Assembly: GCA_934725575.1 (NCBI GenBank)
Contig: CAKVCK010000010.1
Location: 53,850-117,849 of the forward strand
Origin: an uncultured Bacteroidales bacterium
GTDB lineage: Bacteria > Bacteroidota > Bacteroidia > Bacteroidales > UBA932
Length of the DNA: 64,000 nt
Direction of reading: 5' to 3'
In this document: positions 7,868-15,079 of the stretch, one piece after another
Layout: each line of letters opens with the position of its first letter
How positions within the stretch are numbered: position 1 is the stretch's first letter
Notes under the pieces: generated by a model
The model's input: only the letters and a program-made list of their open reading frames with translations
What the model was told of the DNA's origin: nothing
The model's database searches: none
Made by a program: the position numbers and the translations under genes

Positions 7868-9521
7868 GGAAGATCTGAAAACCTTTGATTTCACATCTGT
7901 GAATATAACGGATCTTCTGCCTCAGAGGAAGCCTTTTGTGATGATTTCCAGCCTGTTGTCGTGCTCTTATGAGAGGACGGTGACATTGTTTGAAGTCCGT
8001 GACGACAATGTCTTTGTGGAGGATGGAAGGCTTGTTCCGGAAGGCCTTGTGGAGAACATCGCCCAGACCTGTGCCGCGCGGATAGGCTTTATCAACAAGT
8101 ACATACTGCATAAACCAGTCAGCGTGGGCTATGTCTGCGCGCTGAAGGATTTCAAGGTCGATAGGACTCCTGCGGTCGGCGAGACAGTCGAGACGGAAAT
8201 CAAACTCAAAGGAGAATTCGGAACAATGCTTATAGTGGACGCGGTGGCAAAATCAGGCGGGAATATGCTGGCGGAAGGCTCAATGGTGATCGCTTTGGAC
8301 GAAAGCAGGCCTGTCAATGAATATAAAGCCGTGGTCAAAGTCTCTGACAACATCATCTCGCCTTTGGGAACGACCACGGAAGAGAATTACGCGGCGGTGA
8401 AGGCTGGGAAGTCGGCTCTGAGGCTCTACGAATCCTCAAAGAATCTCCCGGAACCGTTCTTTGCCTCTTTGATAGACGAGGATTCCTTGGCTGATGAATA
8501 TGCCGGAATCGATTCGTCCGCAAGGATTGGTGAATATGCCGGACTGGATGGCCTCACACGTTTTGAAAAACGGATAATCTTATCTGTGTCAAAGGCTTTG
8601 AAGGGTACGGAGATAGATCCGGCCTCTGACGATATGCTGTTCGTGGTGTCTTCCACGAAGGGTAATGTGGAACTGCTGGACAGTGAGGCCGAGCCTTGCG
8701 GCGGGGATCCTGCCGAAAGGGAAAGGCTTGGAAACTCGGCCGAGAAGATAGCCAGGTTTTTTGGGAATAGGAACACCCCGATTGTCGTGTCAAACGCCTG
8801 TATCTCCGGACTTTGCGCCCAGATTACGGCAATGAGGGAACTTCAGGCCGGAAGATTCGGCACGGTGATCGTGACCGGATCCGATGTCCAGTCACGTTTC
8901 ATCATCTCTGGCTTCCAGTCGTTCAAGGCATTGTCGCAGGAGGCTTGCAGACCGTTCGATGCCCGGAGAAAAGGACTGAATCTTGGCGAAGCCGCCGCCA
9001 CGATCATATTCCAGTACAAGACACCCGCACCGGATGACTGGGTGCTGCTCCGTGGAGCGATCCGTAACGATGCAAATCATATTTCCGGGCCTTCCAGAAC
9101 AGGAAAAGGCAGTTTCAGGGCGATCAAGGCTGTGCTTGGAGATGTCAAGCCGGAGGATTTGGCGCTCGTGTCGGTCCACGGCACATCGACCGCCTACAAT
9201 GACGAGATGGAGTCCATCGCATTGACCAGAGCCGGATTGCAGGATGTGCCGGTGAACAGCCTGAAAGGCTATTTCGGCCACACGATGGGGGCGGCTGGAA
9301 TCCTTGAGACCATCCTTTCGATGGCCTCTGTCGATGACGGGACTGTTCTGGGAACACGAGGATATTCAGAATGCGGAGTATCTTGTCCGCTGGACATCTC
9401 GCCGGAGCCGAGAAGAACTACGAAACGGGCGTTCGTCAAGCTTTTGTCAGGGTTCGGAGGTTGCAACGCCGCCGGTATATTCGTAAAAGGGGACCGCGTT
9501 TTGAAAGGAGGTGAAAGATGA
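7848..9521 (+). CDS. fused hot-dog dehydratase and beta-ketoacyl-ACP synthase
   Basis: 557 aa. Residues 1-150 resemble the FabZ/ApeP-type hot-dog 3-hydroxyacyl-ACP dehydratases (LLPQRKPFVMISSLL, then VENIAQTCAARIG). Residues about 165-550 form a ketosynthase with the full Cys-His-His triad: C318 in NACISG, H444 in VHGTST, H478 in GYFGHTMGAAG. One polypeptide would thus condense and dehydrate in each elongation cycle of a conjugated polyene. Start may be 7848 or the in-frame ATG at 7860; both overlap or nearly touch the acyltransferase. Its stop overlaps the next start by 4 bases. Confidence 0.85.
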   Translation: MSSGMTEEDLKTFDFTSVNITDLLPQRKPFVMISSLLSCSYERTVTLFEVRDDNVFVEDGRLVPEGLVENIAQTCAARIGFINKYILHKPVSVGYVCALKDFKVDRTPAVGETVETEIKLKGEFGTMLIVDAVAKSGGNMLAEGSMVIALDESRPVNEYKAVVKVSDNIISPLGTTTEENYAAVKAGKSALRLYESSKNLPEPFFASLIDEDSLADEYAGIDSSARIGEYAGLDGLTRFEKRIILSVSKALKGTEIDPASDDMLFVVSSTKGNVELLDSEAEPCGGDPAERERLGNSAEKIARFFGNRNTPIVVSNACISGLCAQITAMRELQAGRFGTVIVTGSDVQSRFIISGFQSFKALSQEACRPFDARRKGLNLGEAAATIIFQYKTPAPDDWVLLRGAIRNDANHISGPSRTGKGSFRAIKAVLGDVKPEDLALVSVHGTSTAYNDEMESIALTRAGLQDVPVNSLKGYFGHTMGAAGILETILSMASVDDGTVLGTRGYSECGVSCPLDISPEPRRTTKRAFVKLLSGFGGCNAAGIFVKGDRVLKGGER

Positions 9522-10069
9522 AAGTAAAGGCGAGTGTTTTGATCACTCCTGACAAGGTGGTCGTTGGGGAAAAAATCCTTATCTTTGAATCTTCCGGCGC
9601 GGATCTGCTGGTGGAGATTTACAGGAAGAAGGTGGGTGATTATCCTAAGTTCTTCAAGATGGACCCTTTGGCCCGTCTTGGGTTCGTCGCCTCTGAATTG
9701 CTCTTGGGTGAGGAAACGCCGAGGAAGACGGACTGCGAGGACAGGGCGGTGATATTCTTCAACAAGAGTGCATCGCTTGCGGATGACGCCGAATATCAGA
9801 AGACTATCGGAAAAGATGGATTCTTTCCGAGCCCAGCTGTGTTCGTGTACACCTTGCCGAACATTGTGACAGGGGAGATCGCGATCAGGAACAAGTACTA
9901 TGGAGAGACATCCTTCTATGTGCTTGAGGAAAAGGATGGCAAGGTGATGAAAGAGATTGTGGAGCAGGCTTTTCAGGATCCGATGACGGAATCCGCCATC
10001 GCAGGTTGGCTGGAATGCTCTGATTCCGAACATTTTGAGGCCGAATTATATTTAATTGAAAAACAATAA
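9518..10069 (+). CDS. ketosynthase-like N-terminal-fold protein, function unknown
   Basis: 183 aa, no catalytic cysteine-histidine set. The segment RAVIFFNKSASLADD followed by PSPAVFVYTLPNIVTGEIAI recalls the N-terminal half of thiolase-fold ketosynthases (family Ketoacyl-synt_2), as found beside ketosynthases in aryl polyene clusters. I infer a structural or chain-length partner rather than an enzyme. Overlaps the preceding gene by 4 bases (ATGA), and the next ACP starts 1 base after its stop. Confidence 0.6.
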   Translation: MKVKASVLITPDKVVVGEKILIFESSGADLLVEIYRKKVGDYPKFFKMDPLARLGFVASELLLGEETPRKTDCEDRAVIFFNKSASLADDAEYQKTIGKDGFFPSPAVFVYTLPNIVTGEIAIRNKYYGETSFYVLEEKDGKVMKEIVEQAFQDPMTESAIAGWLECSDSEHFEAELYLIEKQ

Positions 10070-10070
10070 T

Positions 10071-10328
10071 ATGGACGCGCTTATCAACGAATTGAAAATG
10101 AGGATTATCGAGGCTCTCAAACTCGCTGATCTCAAACCGGAGGACATCGACGCTGACGCACCTCTCTTCGGAGAGGGCCTTGGACTGGACTCCATTGACG
10201 CTCTGGAGCTTATGCTGCTTTTGGAGAAGAACTATGGCATCAAGCTGAAGAACCCTGCCGAGGGCAAGGAGGTCTTCAAGTCCGTCAGGACTATGGCCGA
10301 GTATATTCAGGCTAACCAGGCTAAGTAA
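10071..10328 (+). CDS. acyl carrier protein
   Basis: 85 aa from ATG 10071. The phosphopantetheine serine is in LGLDSIDALELMLLLE (about residues 38-53). Second ACP of the cluster, directly followed by a ketosynthase whose GTG start abuts the stop codon. Having two ACPs suggests separate roles, for example starter loading and elongation, or two acyl groups; this is inference. Confidence 0.93.
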   Translation: MDALINELKMRIIEALKLADLKPEDIDADAPLFGEGLGLDSIDALELMLLLEKNYGIKLKNPAEGKEVFKSVRTMAEYIQANQAK

Positions 10329-11510
10329 GTGTCCGCACGGATTGTCATAACAGGAGCCGGAATCATCTCCGCCATCGGGGTGGGGAAGGACAAGACTTTG
10401 CGTTCCCTGATCGCCAGGAAAAGCGGCATCGGGAGGCTTAGGCATCTTCAGACCGCCCATTCCGACCTTCCTTGCGGGGAAGTGAATATGTCCGATGAGG
10501 ACCTTAGGAACGCTCTCGGGCTTCCTGCCGACAGGATCATTCCTCGTACAACCTTGTTGGGGATAATCGCTGCCAAAGAGGCAATGGAACAGGCAGGGAT
10601 CAAGGGTACGGACCGTGCCGCATTGATCTCCGGGACCACGGTCGGCGGGATGGATGTGACTGAGCGTCATTATCTCCAAGGCGGTGACCAGTCTCTTTTC
10701 CGTCTTCACGACTGCGGAAGCTGCACGGATGAGATCGCTGATTTCTTCGGTGGCTTCGGTCTTGTGACAACAATCTCCACGGCTTGTTCCTCGGCGGCGA
10801 ACTCGATAATGCTCGGCGCGGAACTGATCAAGAGCGGTCTCTGTGATGTCGTTGTCGCCGGCGGTGCGGAATGCCTGACCAGATACCATCTCAACGGATT
10901 CAACTCCCTCAAGATTCTGGACAGCGAGCCGTGCCGGCCTTTTGACGCGACCCGTAATGGATTGAATCTTGGCGAGGGAGCCGGATTCGTGGTTCTGGAA
11001 AGTGAGGGGCACGCTTTGGCAAGAGGCGTGCGACCTCTCGGAGTCCTTAGCGGCTACGGCAACGCCTGCGACGCTTTCCATCAGACCGCCTCTTCGGACG
11101 ATGGCGAAGGAGCATTCCTTGCGATGTCCAAAGCATTGAATATGTCAGGATTGACCCCTTCGGACATCGACTATGTGAATGCCCACGGCACGGCCACGCC
11201 GAACAATGACGCCAGCGAAAGCCGGGCGATGATCCGTCTTTTCGGTTCAGATGTCCCGCCGGTCTCTTCCACGAAAGCGTTCACCGGCCACACGACCAGT
11301 GCCGCAGGGAGCATAGAGGCCGTGATTTGTCTGCTTGCCATCCGGCACGGCTTCATTCCGGCCAATCTGAACTGGAAAGAGCCGTTCGACGGTGGTGTGG
11401 TTCCGGATGCGGAAGGTCATCAAGGAGTCCGGCTCGATCACGTTCTTTGCAACTCCTTCGGTTTCGGGGGCAATGACTCATCTCTGTTGATCTCACGTTA
11501 TGACAAATAG
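10329..11510 (+). CDS. beta-ketoacyl-ACP synthase (FabF-like)
   Basis: 393 aa, GTG start adjacent to the ACP stop. Complete catalytic triad: C153 in STACSSAANS, H286 in NAHGTATPNND, H321 in FTGHTTSAAG. It is followed, with an 11-base overlap, by a ketosynthase-like gene lacking the cysteine; such pairs act as ketosynthase and chain-length factor heterodimers in aryl polyene and type II polyketide systems. Confidence 0.9.
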   Translation: MSARIVITGAGIISAIGVGKDKTLRSLIARKSGIGRLRHLQTAHSDLPCGEVNMSDEDLRNALGLPADRIIPRTTLLGIIAAKEAMEQAGIKGTDRAALISGTTVGGMDVTERHYLQGGDQSLFRLHDCGSCTDEIADFFGGFGLVTTISTACSSAANSIMLGAELIKSGLCDVVVAGGAECLTRYHLNGFNSLKILDSEPCRPFDATRNGLNLGEGAGFVVLESEGHALARGVRPLGVLSGYGNACDAFHQTASSDDGEGAFLAMSKALNMSGLTPSDIDYVNAHGTATPNNDASESRAMIRLFGSDVPPVSSTKAFTGHTTSAAGSIEAVICLLAIRHGFIPANLNWKEPFDGGVVPDAEGHQGVRLDHVLCNSFGFGGNDSSLLISRYDK

Positions 11511-12417
11511 GATTTACATACGCTCGGCCGCCCAGATTTCCGTCCAGAAACCTCTTTGTGAGGACTGGATGACTGATCCGATTCCGCATTCAGGAGAGTA
11601 CCTCAGAAGCCAGGATCCGGATTTCAAACAGTTCCTGAATCCGATGCAGGCGCGCAGGATGGGCTTGATTCTGAAACGTGCCATCGCTGTCTCGTTGACC
11701 GCATTGAGGAATGCCGGTATTGAATGCCCGGATGCCATATTCACAGGTACAGGGCTTGGGTGTATGGAGAACACGGAGAATTTCCTCTCGGCTATGTGCC
11801 GGGACGGAGAGGAGATGCTTCCTCCGACCTATTTTATGATGTCCACGCACAACACGATCAGTTCGGCTGTGGCCATCCTGCTTCGTTGTCACGGGTACAA
11901 CTGCACATATTCGCAGAAGGACATCTCCTTCGAGAGCGCTCTGTTGGACGCTTTCATTCAGCTTCAGGCTGGAAGGATGGGCAACGCCCTTGTCGGTTCC
12001 CACGACGAGACGACTCCGGACACATACAGGCTTCTGCGCGGGGCCGGCTATTTTGACGACACCGTCACAGCCGCCGAGGCCTCTTCCGCGTTTGCCCTTT
12101 CCGCATCTTCGGCCCCTTCAGCAGGCTCTGGGACCGATGTGGCATTGAAGAACCCTCTCTGCGAACTTGCGGACGTTCAGATTCTCCACTCTCCGACGAA
12201 TCTGGAATCCGTTGTCAATGAATATAATGCCTCACGTGTCATCCGCAGCTCCGACTATTTCAAACTGTTCGGCAAGTGTTTCTCGACCTCAGGTCTCGGA
12301 ACCTATGAGGCAGCAGTAAGGATCGCCAAAGGCCTTGACAAGGACATCCTTGTCGTGAACGATGCCGGAGAGGATGTCGGACTTGTTTATCTCAAAGGAG
12401 TATGTGGAGACTGCTGA
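11500..12417 (+). CDS. ketosynthase-like chain-length-factor homologue (no active-site Cys)
   Basis: 305 aa, shorter than a full ketosynthase. Thiolase-fold features remain (MQARRMGLILKRAIAVSL, FTGTGLGCMENTENF, FQLQAGRMGNALVGSHDE-like region near 150-170), but where KS has the Cys (TxSxACxSG) this protein reads TYSQKDISFESA, by eye Asp141 at the Cys position. It therefore cannot condense and most likely dimerises with the KS encoded just before it, setting chain length. Overlaps both neighbours. Confidence 0.75.
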   Translation: MTNRIYIRSAAQISVQKPLCEDWMTDPIPHSGEYLRSQDPDFKQFLNPMQARRMGLILKRAIAVSLTALRNAGIECPDAIFTGTGLGCMENTENFLSAMCRDGEEMLPPTYFMMSTHNTISSAVAILLRCHGYNCTYSQKDISFESALLDAFIQLQAGRMGNALVGSHDETTPDTYRLLRGAGYFDDTVTAAEASSAFALSASSAPSAGSGTDVALKNPLCELADVQILHSPTNLESVVNEYNASRVIRSSDYFKLFGKCFSTSGLGTYEAAVRIAKGLDKDILVVNDAGEDVGLVYLKGVCGDC

Positions 12418-12755
12418 CACTGTCCGTCGCCCAGAGCCTTCTGCTTTCCGGAGGCCAGGTGCTTCTCAAGTTCGCCCTTGAGAAAATGGGAAGTTTCGAG
12501 TGGACGTGGGCGTTCTTCGGCCGTCTGCTCGTGAATTGGTGGTTTCTTGGCTGCGGCCTCTGCTACGCCGGCGGCACGGTCCTGTGGATGTACATCCTCA
12601 AACGGTTCCCGTTCAGTATGGCCTACCCGATGATCAGTCTGAGCTATGTGTTCGGAATGCTCGCGGCGATATTCATATTCCACGAGAATATTCCCGCAAC
12701 GAGGTGGATCGGAGTTTTTTTGATCATCAGCGGCTGCGTGTTCATAGCTAAGTGA
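12402..12755 (+). CDS. small EamA/SMR-type membrane transporter
   Basis: 117 aa with four predicted transmembrane helices, resembling half-size drug/metabolite transporters (EmrE, ArnE). Features: GGQVLLKFALEKMG near the N-terminus and FPFSMAYPMISLSYVFGMLAAIFIFHE in the second half. It overlaps the preceding gene by 16 bases. In this setting it may flip or move a lipid-linked intermediate; substrate unknown. Confidence 0.75.
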   Translation: MWRLLTLSVAQSLLLSGGQVLLKFALEKMGSFEWTWAFFGRLLVNWWFLGCGLCYAGGTVLWMYILKRFPFSMAYPMISLSYVFGMLAAIFIFHENIPATRWIGVFLIISGCVFIAK

Positions 12756-12757
12756 TT

Positions 12758-13396
12758 ATGAGAAGTTTAAGAATGATATTCATTGGCCTTGCGCTGCTTT
12801 GCGCCTCTTTGTCGGCTTTGGGAGCGGTTTATAAGCCGTTAACAGAGGCGCAGGCGGCCGAGGCCATCCAAAAGATTGACGCTTCCTGCGCCGGAATCAA
12901 AAGCCTCAGGGCTGATTTCAAGCAGGTCAAGGACATAGCCATCCTCAATGAGAAGATGGTCTCGACCGGAAAGATGTGGTTCGCCGATGGAATGTTGAGG
13001 TGGGAATATGTCTCCCCTTACACCTACCTTTTCATTCTGAACAAGGAGAAGGTGCTTCTGCAGAGCAGCCAGACATCCAGCAAGATGGATGTGAACTCGA
13101 ACCGGCTTTTCAAGTCCATCGCGCGGATCATAATGAACAGCATCACGGGGCAGGGCCTTTCCGGCTCCGGGGACTTCAAGGTGAAGATGTTTCTTGACGG
13201 CGGATGCTATTTGGCTGAGTTGGAGCCGCTTAAGAAAGAGATGAGGCAGATGTTCAAGACTGTTCGTCTGCATTTTGGCAAAGACTTGAAAGTCAGTGAG
13301 GTGGATTTGGTTGACAACAGCGGCGAGACGGTGATCACGATCCTGAACGCTGAATACAACAAGACGGTTGATGCGAAGGTTTTTGTTGTCGATTAG
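12758..13396 (+). CDS. LolA-like outer-membrane lipoprotein carrier protein
   Basis: About 212 aa with a signal peptide (LRMIFIGLALLCASLSALG). Central sequence SLRADFKQVKDIAILNEKMVSTGKMWF fits the LolA/LppM beta-sheet with its hydrophobic cavity, and MLRWEYVSPYTYLFI follows as in the family. LolA-like proteins are regular members of aryl polyene clusters and are thought to carry the lipid product through the periplasm. A GTG at 12752 that overlaps the previous stop (GTGA) is an alternative start. Confidence 0.85.
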   Translation: MRSLRMIFIGLALLCASLSALGAVYKPLTEAQAAEAIQKIDASCAGIKSLRADFKQVKDIAILNEKMVSTGKMWFADGMLRWEYVSPYTYLFILNKEKVLLQSSQTSSKMDVNSNRLFKSIARIIMNSITGQGLSGSGDFKVKMFLDGGCYLAELEPLKKEMRQMFKTVRLHFGKDLKVSEVDLVDNSGETVITILNAEYNKTVDAKVFVVD

Positions 13397-13853
13397 TCTG
13401 CTTCTAGTGGCGGCTTTTTCCTCGGATGCTCGGGGTACTTCGGTGGTCACTGAGCTTGTCGAAGTGACCGACACAACCGAAACCGCTTTCCTTTTCCATT
13501 TCGAGGGCGATGAATCTACCCGCTACACCGTCGCCATAACCTTCAAAACCGCCTCTTTCTCAGGAATATGCGTGGTCAAAAACATCGGCACCCAGATCGC
13601 CGGTACAATCGTCAACGAGTTCGGCATCAGAGCCTTTGACTTCACGATGAACCGTGACCGCCGCCACGTCAAACTGCTAAATGTGATGAAGCCTCTTGAC
13701 AAATGCCTGATCCGCAAGGCGATAGCGCGTGACTTGAAGCGACTCTTCAATGCGACCACGACCGATGAATATGTTTCCGTGGAAGGCGATAAGATCATTA
13801 TGCGGAGGCCGAGCCGGAGTTACACTTTCTCAAAAATGAATATCCCGGAATGA
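13371..13853 (+). CDS. conserved secreted/lipoprotein-like cluster protein carrying a repeat
   Basis: About 160 aa, overlapping the LolA gene by 26 bases. An N-terminal hydrophobic stretch (FLLSISLLLVAAFSSDA) looks like a signal peptide. The residues VVTELVEVTD just after it are encoded by a palindromic repeat at 13445-13469, so the junction between signal and mature domain seems to have taken up a repeat in frame. The mature part (FHFEGDESTRYTVAITF...) is of unknown function; similar small proteins occur between LolA and dehydratase genes in such clusters. Confidence 0.65.
   Translation: MRRFLLSISLLLVAAFSSDARGTSVVTELVEVTDTTETAFLFHFEGDESTRYTVAITFKTASFSGICVVKNIGTQIAGTIVNEFGIRAFDFTMNRDRRHVKLLNVMKPLDKCLIRKAIARDLKRLFNATTTDEYVSVEGDKIIMRRPSRSYTFSKMNIPE
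13445..13469 (+). repeat. palindromic repeat (REP-like), copy in coding sequence
   Basis: 25-base element with perfect 7-base arms GGTCACT and AGTGACC around an 11-base core GAGCTTGTCGA. Outer arms TTCGGT (13439-13444) and ACCGAA (13476-13481) extend the hairpin. It is read in frame as part of the gene at 13371. Further copies lie at 14260, 14296, 45845, 55788, 55884 and 55945. Confidence 0.85.
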
Positions 13854-15046
13854 GACTTTCAGGCACATTCTATACTTTACTCTCCGTCAGGGAGACCGAG
13901 AACGGATTCGAGCCACTCATCAGGCTCGAACCTGACAACATTATCTTCAAGGCGCATTTCCCTGGATATCCGATCACTCCGGGTGCTGTTCAGATCCGTG
14001 TGGCCACTGAACTGCTTGAGATCCATCTTGGGACGTCATTGACCCTCAGAACTGTCTCAGACCTGAAGTTTATGGAACCTCTTTATCCGGGAGCTGAGGC
14101 GGCATATTCATTCACAAAATTGGTGGAGGTTGATGGCCACTTGAAAGTGGAACTCACTGTCCGCTCGGAGGAGAAAGTCTTTTCAAGGATGAGCCTTGAA
14201 TATTCCATTGTGGTTCGACAGAACTCACCAACCGTGGTTCGGCAAGGATTAGCAGAGTCAGTCGCTTCGACAAGCTCAGCGACCAGAGCGGAATCGGTCA
14301 CTGAGCTTGCCGAAGTGACCATCCTAAAGGAACTTAAAACCTGCATCATAGTTCCGGTATATAACAATGTCGGAACAATTAATGGCGTGGTACAGAGAAT
14401 ATTGAGGTTCTGCCAAGACGTGATTGTTGTCGATGACGGCAGCACAGACGGGTCGTCCGATTCCCTTGAAGACCTTGGTGCCGTGGTCGTCCGCTATGAG
14501 AAAAACCGTGGAAAGGGTTACGCACTGAAGACCGGTTTCAAGGAAGCCAAAGCCCGAGGCTTTGAACGAGCCATAACCATTGACGCTGACGGACAGCACT
14601 TCCCGGAAGATATCCCGGCGTTTGCCGCTGAGGCCAAGAAACATCCTGACGCGATGCTGGTCGGCAGCCGTAACTTAAGAATGGAGAATATGCCAGGCGG
14701 CAACACTTTCGCCAACAAGTTCTCCAATTTCTGGTTCAGGCTTCAGACAGGAGTGAACCTGCCAGACACCCAGTCCGGTTTCCGTCTCTATCAACTGACC
14801 CGCATCGGGAAACTTCACTTGCTGACCTCCCGCTATGAAGCTGAGCTGGAGCTGCTTGTGTTCCAATGCTGGAAAGGAGTCCAGATGCGTCCGGTCGGAA
14901 TCCGTGTCTATTATCCTCCGGAAGGAGAACGTGTCACCCATTTCCGCCCGTTTTGGGACTTTTTCCGAATCAGTGTCCTGAACACGGTTCTGTGCGTGTT
15001 TGCCCTCTTTTACGGCTTGCCTTCTCGGCTGCTTCGTAAAAAATGA
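13850..15046 (+). CDS. hot-dog dehydratase fused to family 2 glycosyltransferase
   Basis: 398 aa. Residues 1-120 form a FabA/FabZ-like hot-dog domain with HFPGYPITPGAVQIRVATE (about 39-57). Residues about 160-395 are a GT-A glycosyltransferase with IIVPVYNN, VVDDGSTDGS (near 197) and DADGQH (near 244), ending in a hydrophobic stretch. The linker (about 122-157) is encoded by inverted copies of the palindromic repeat (14260-14320), so the fusion joint may have been formed or filled by repeat insertion. Probable roles are dehydration in chain elongation and sugar transfer to the product or its lipid anchor. Overlaps the previous gene by 4 bases. Confidence 0.85.
   Translation: MRLSGTFYTLLSVRETENGFEPLIRLEPDNIIFKAHFPGYPITPGAVQIRVATELLEIHLGTSLTLRTVSDLKFMEPLYPGAEAAYSFTKLVEVDGHLKVELTVRSEEKVFSRMSLEYSIVVRQNSPTVVRQGLAESVASTSSATRAESVTELAEVTILKELKTCIIVPVYNNVGTINGVVQRILRFCQDVIVVDDGSTDGSSDSLEDLGAVVVRYEKNRGKGYALKTGFKEAKARGFERAITIDADGQHFPEDIPAFAAEAKKHPDAMLVGSRNLRMENMPGGNTFANKFSNFWFRLQTGVNLPDTQSGFRLYQLTRIGKLHLLTSRYEAELELLVFQCWKGVQMRPVGIRVYYPPEGERVTHFRPFWDFFRISVLNTVLCVFALFYGLPSRLLRKK
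14260..14320 (+). repeat. inverted pair of REP-like palindromes in a domain linker
   Basis: Copy in reverse orientation at 14260-14284 (arms GTCGCT and AGCGACC) and copy in forward orientation at 14296-14320 (GGTCACT and AGTGACC, core GAGCTTGCCGA), separated by 11 bases. A degenerate relative with arms GGTT and AACC is at 14214-14235. All are translated in frame in the linker of the dehydratase-glycosyltransferase gene. Confidence 0.85.
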
Positions 15047-15047
15047 G

Positions 15048-15066
15048 TATCTTCGCAAGATAATCG
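15048..15066 (+). promoter_or_regulatory. probable internal promoter element before the exporter gene
   Basis: TATCTTCGCAAGATAATCG, a variant of the Bacteroidota -7 box TAnnTTTG (TTCG in place of TTTG). Nearly the same string (one inserted T and one C/T change) occurs at 31210-31229 in front of the ligase gene that opens the second pathway block. It lies in the 33-base gap before the GTG at 15080. Confidence 0.45.
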
Positions 15067-15079
15067 TGAGATACCACAA

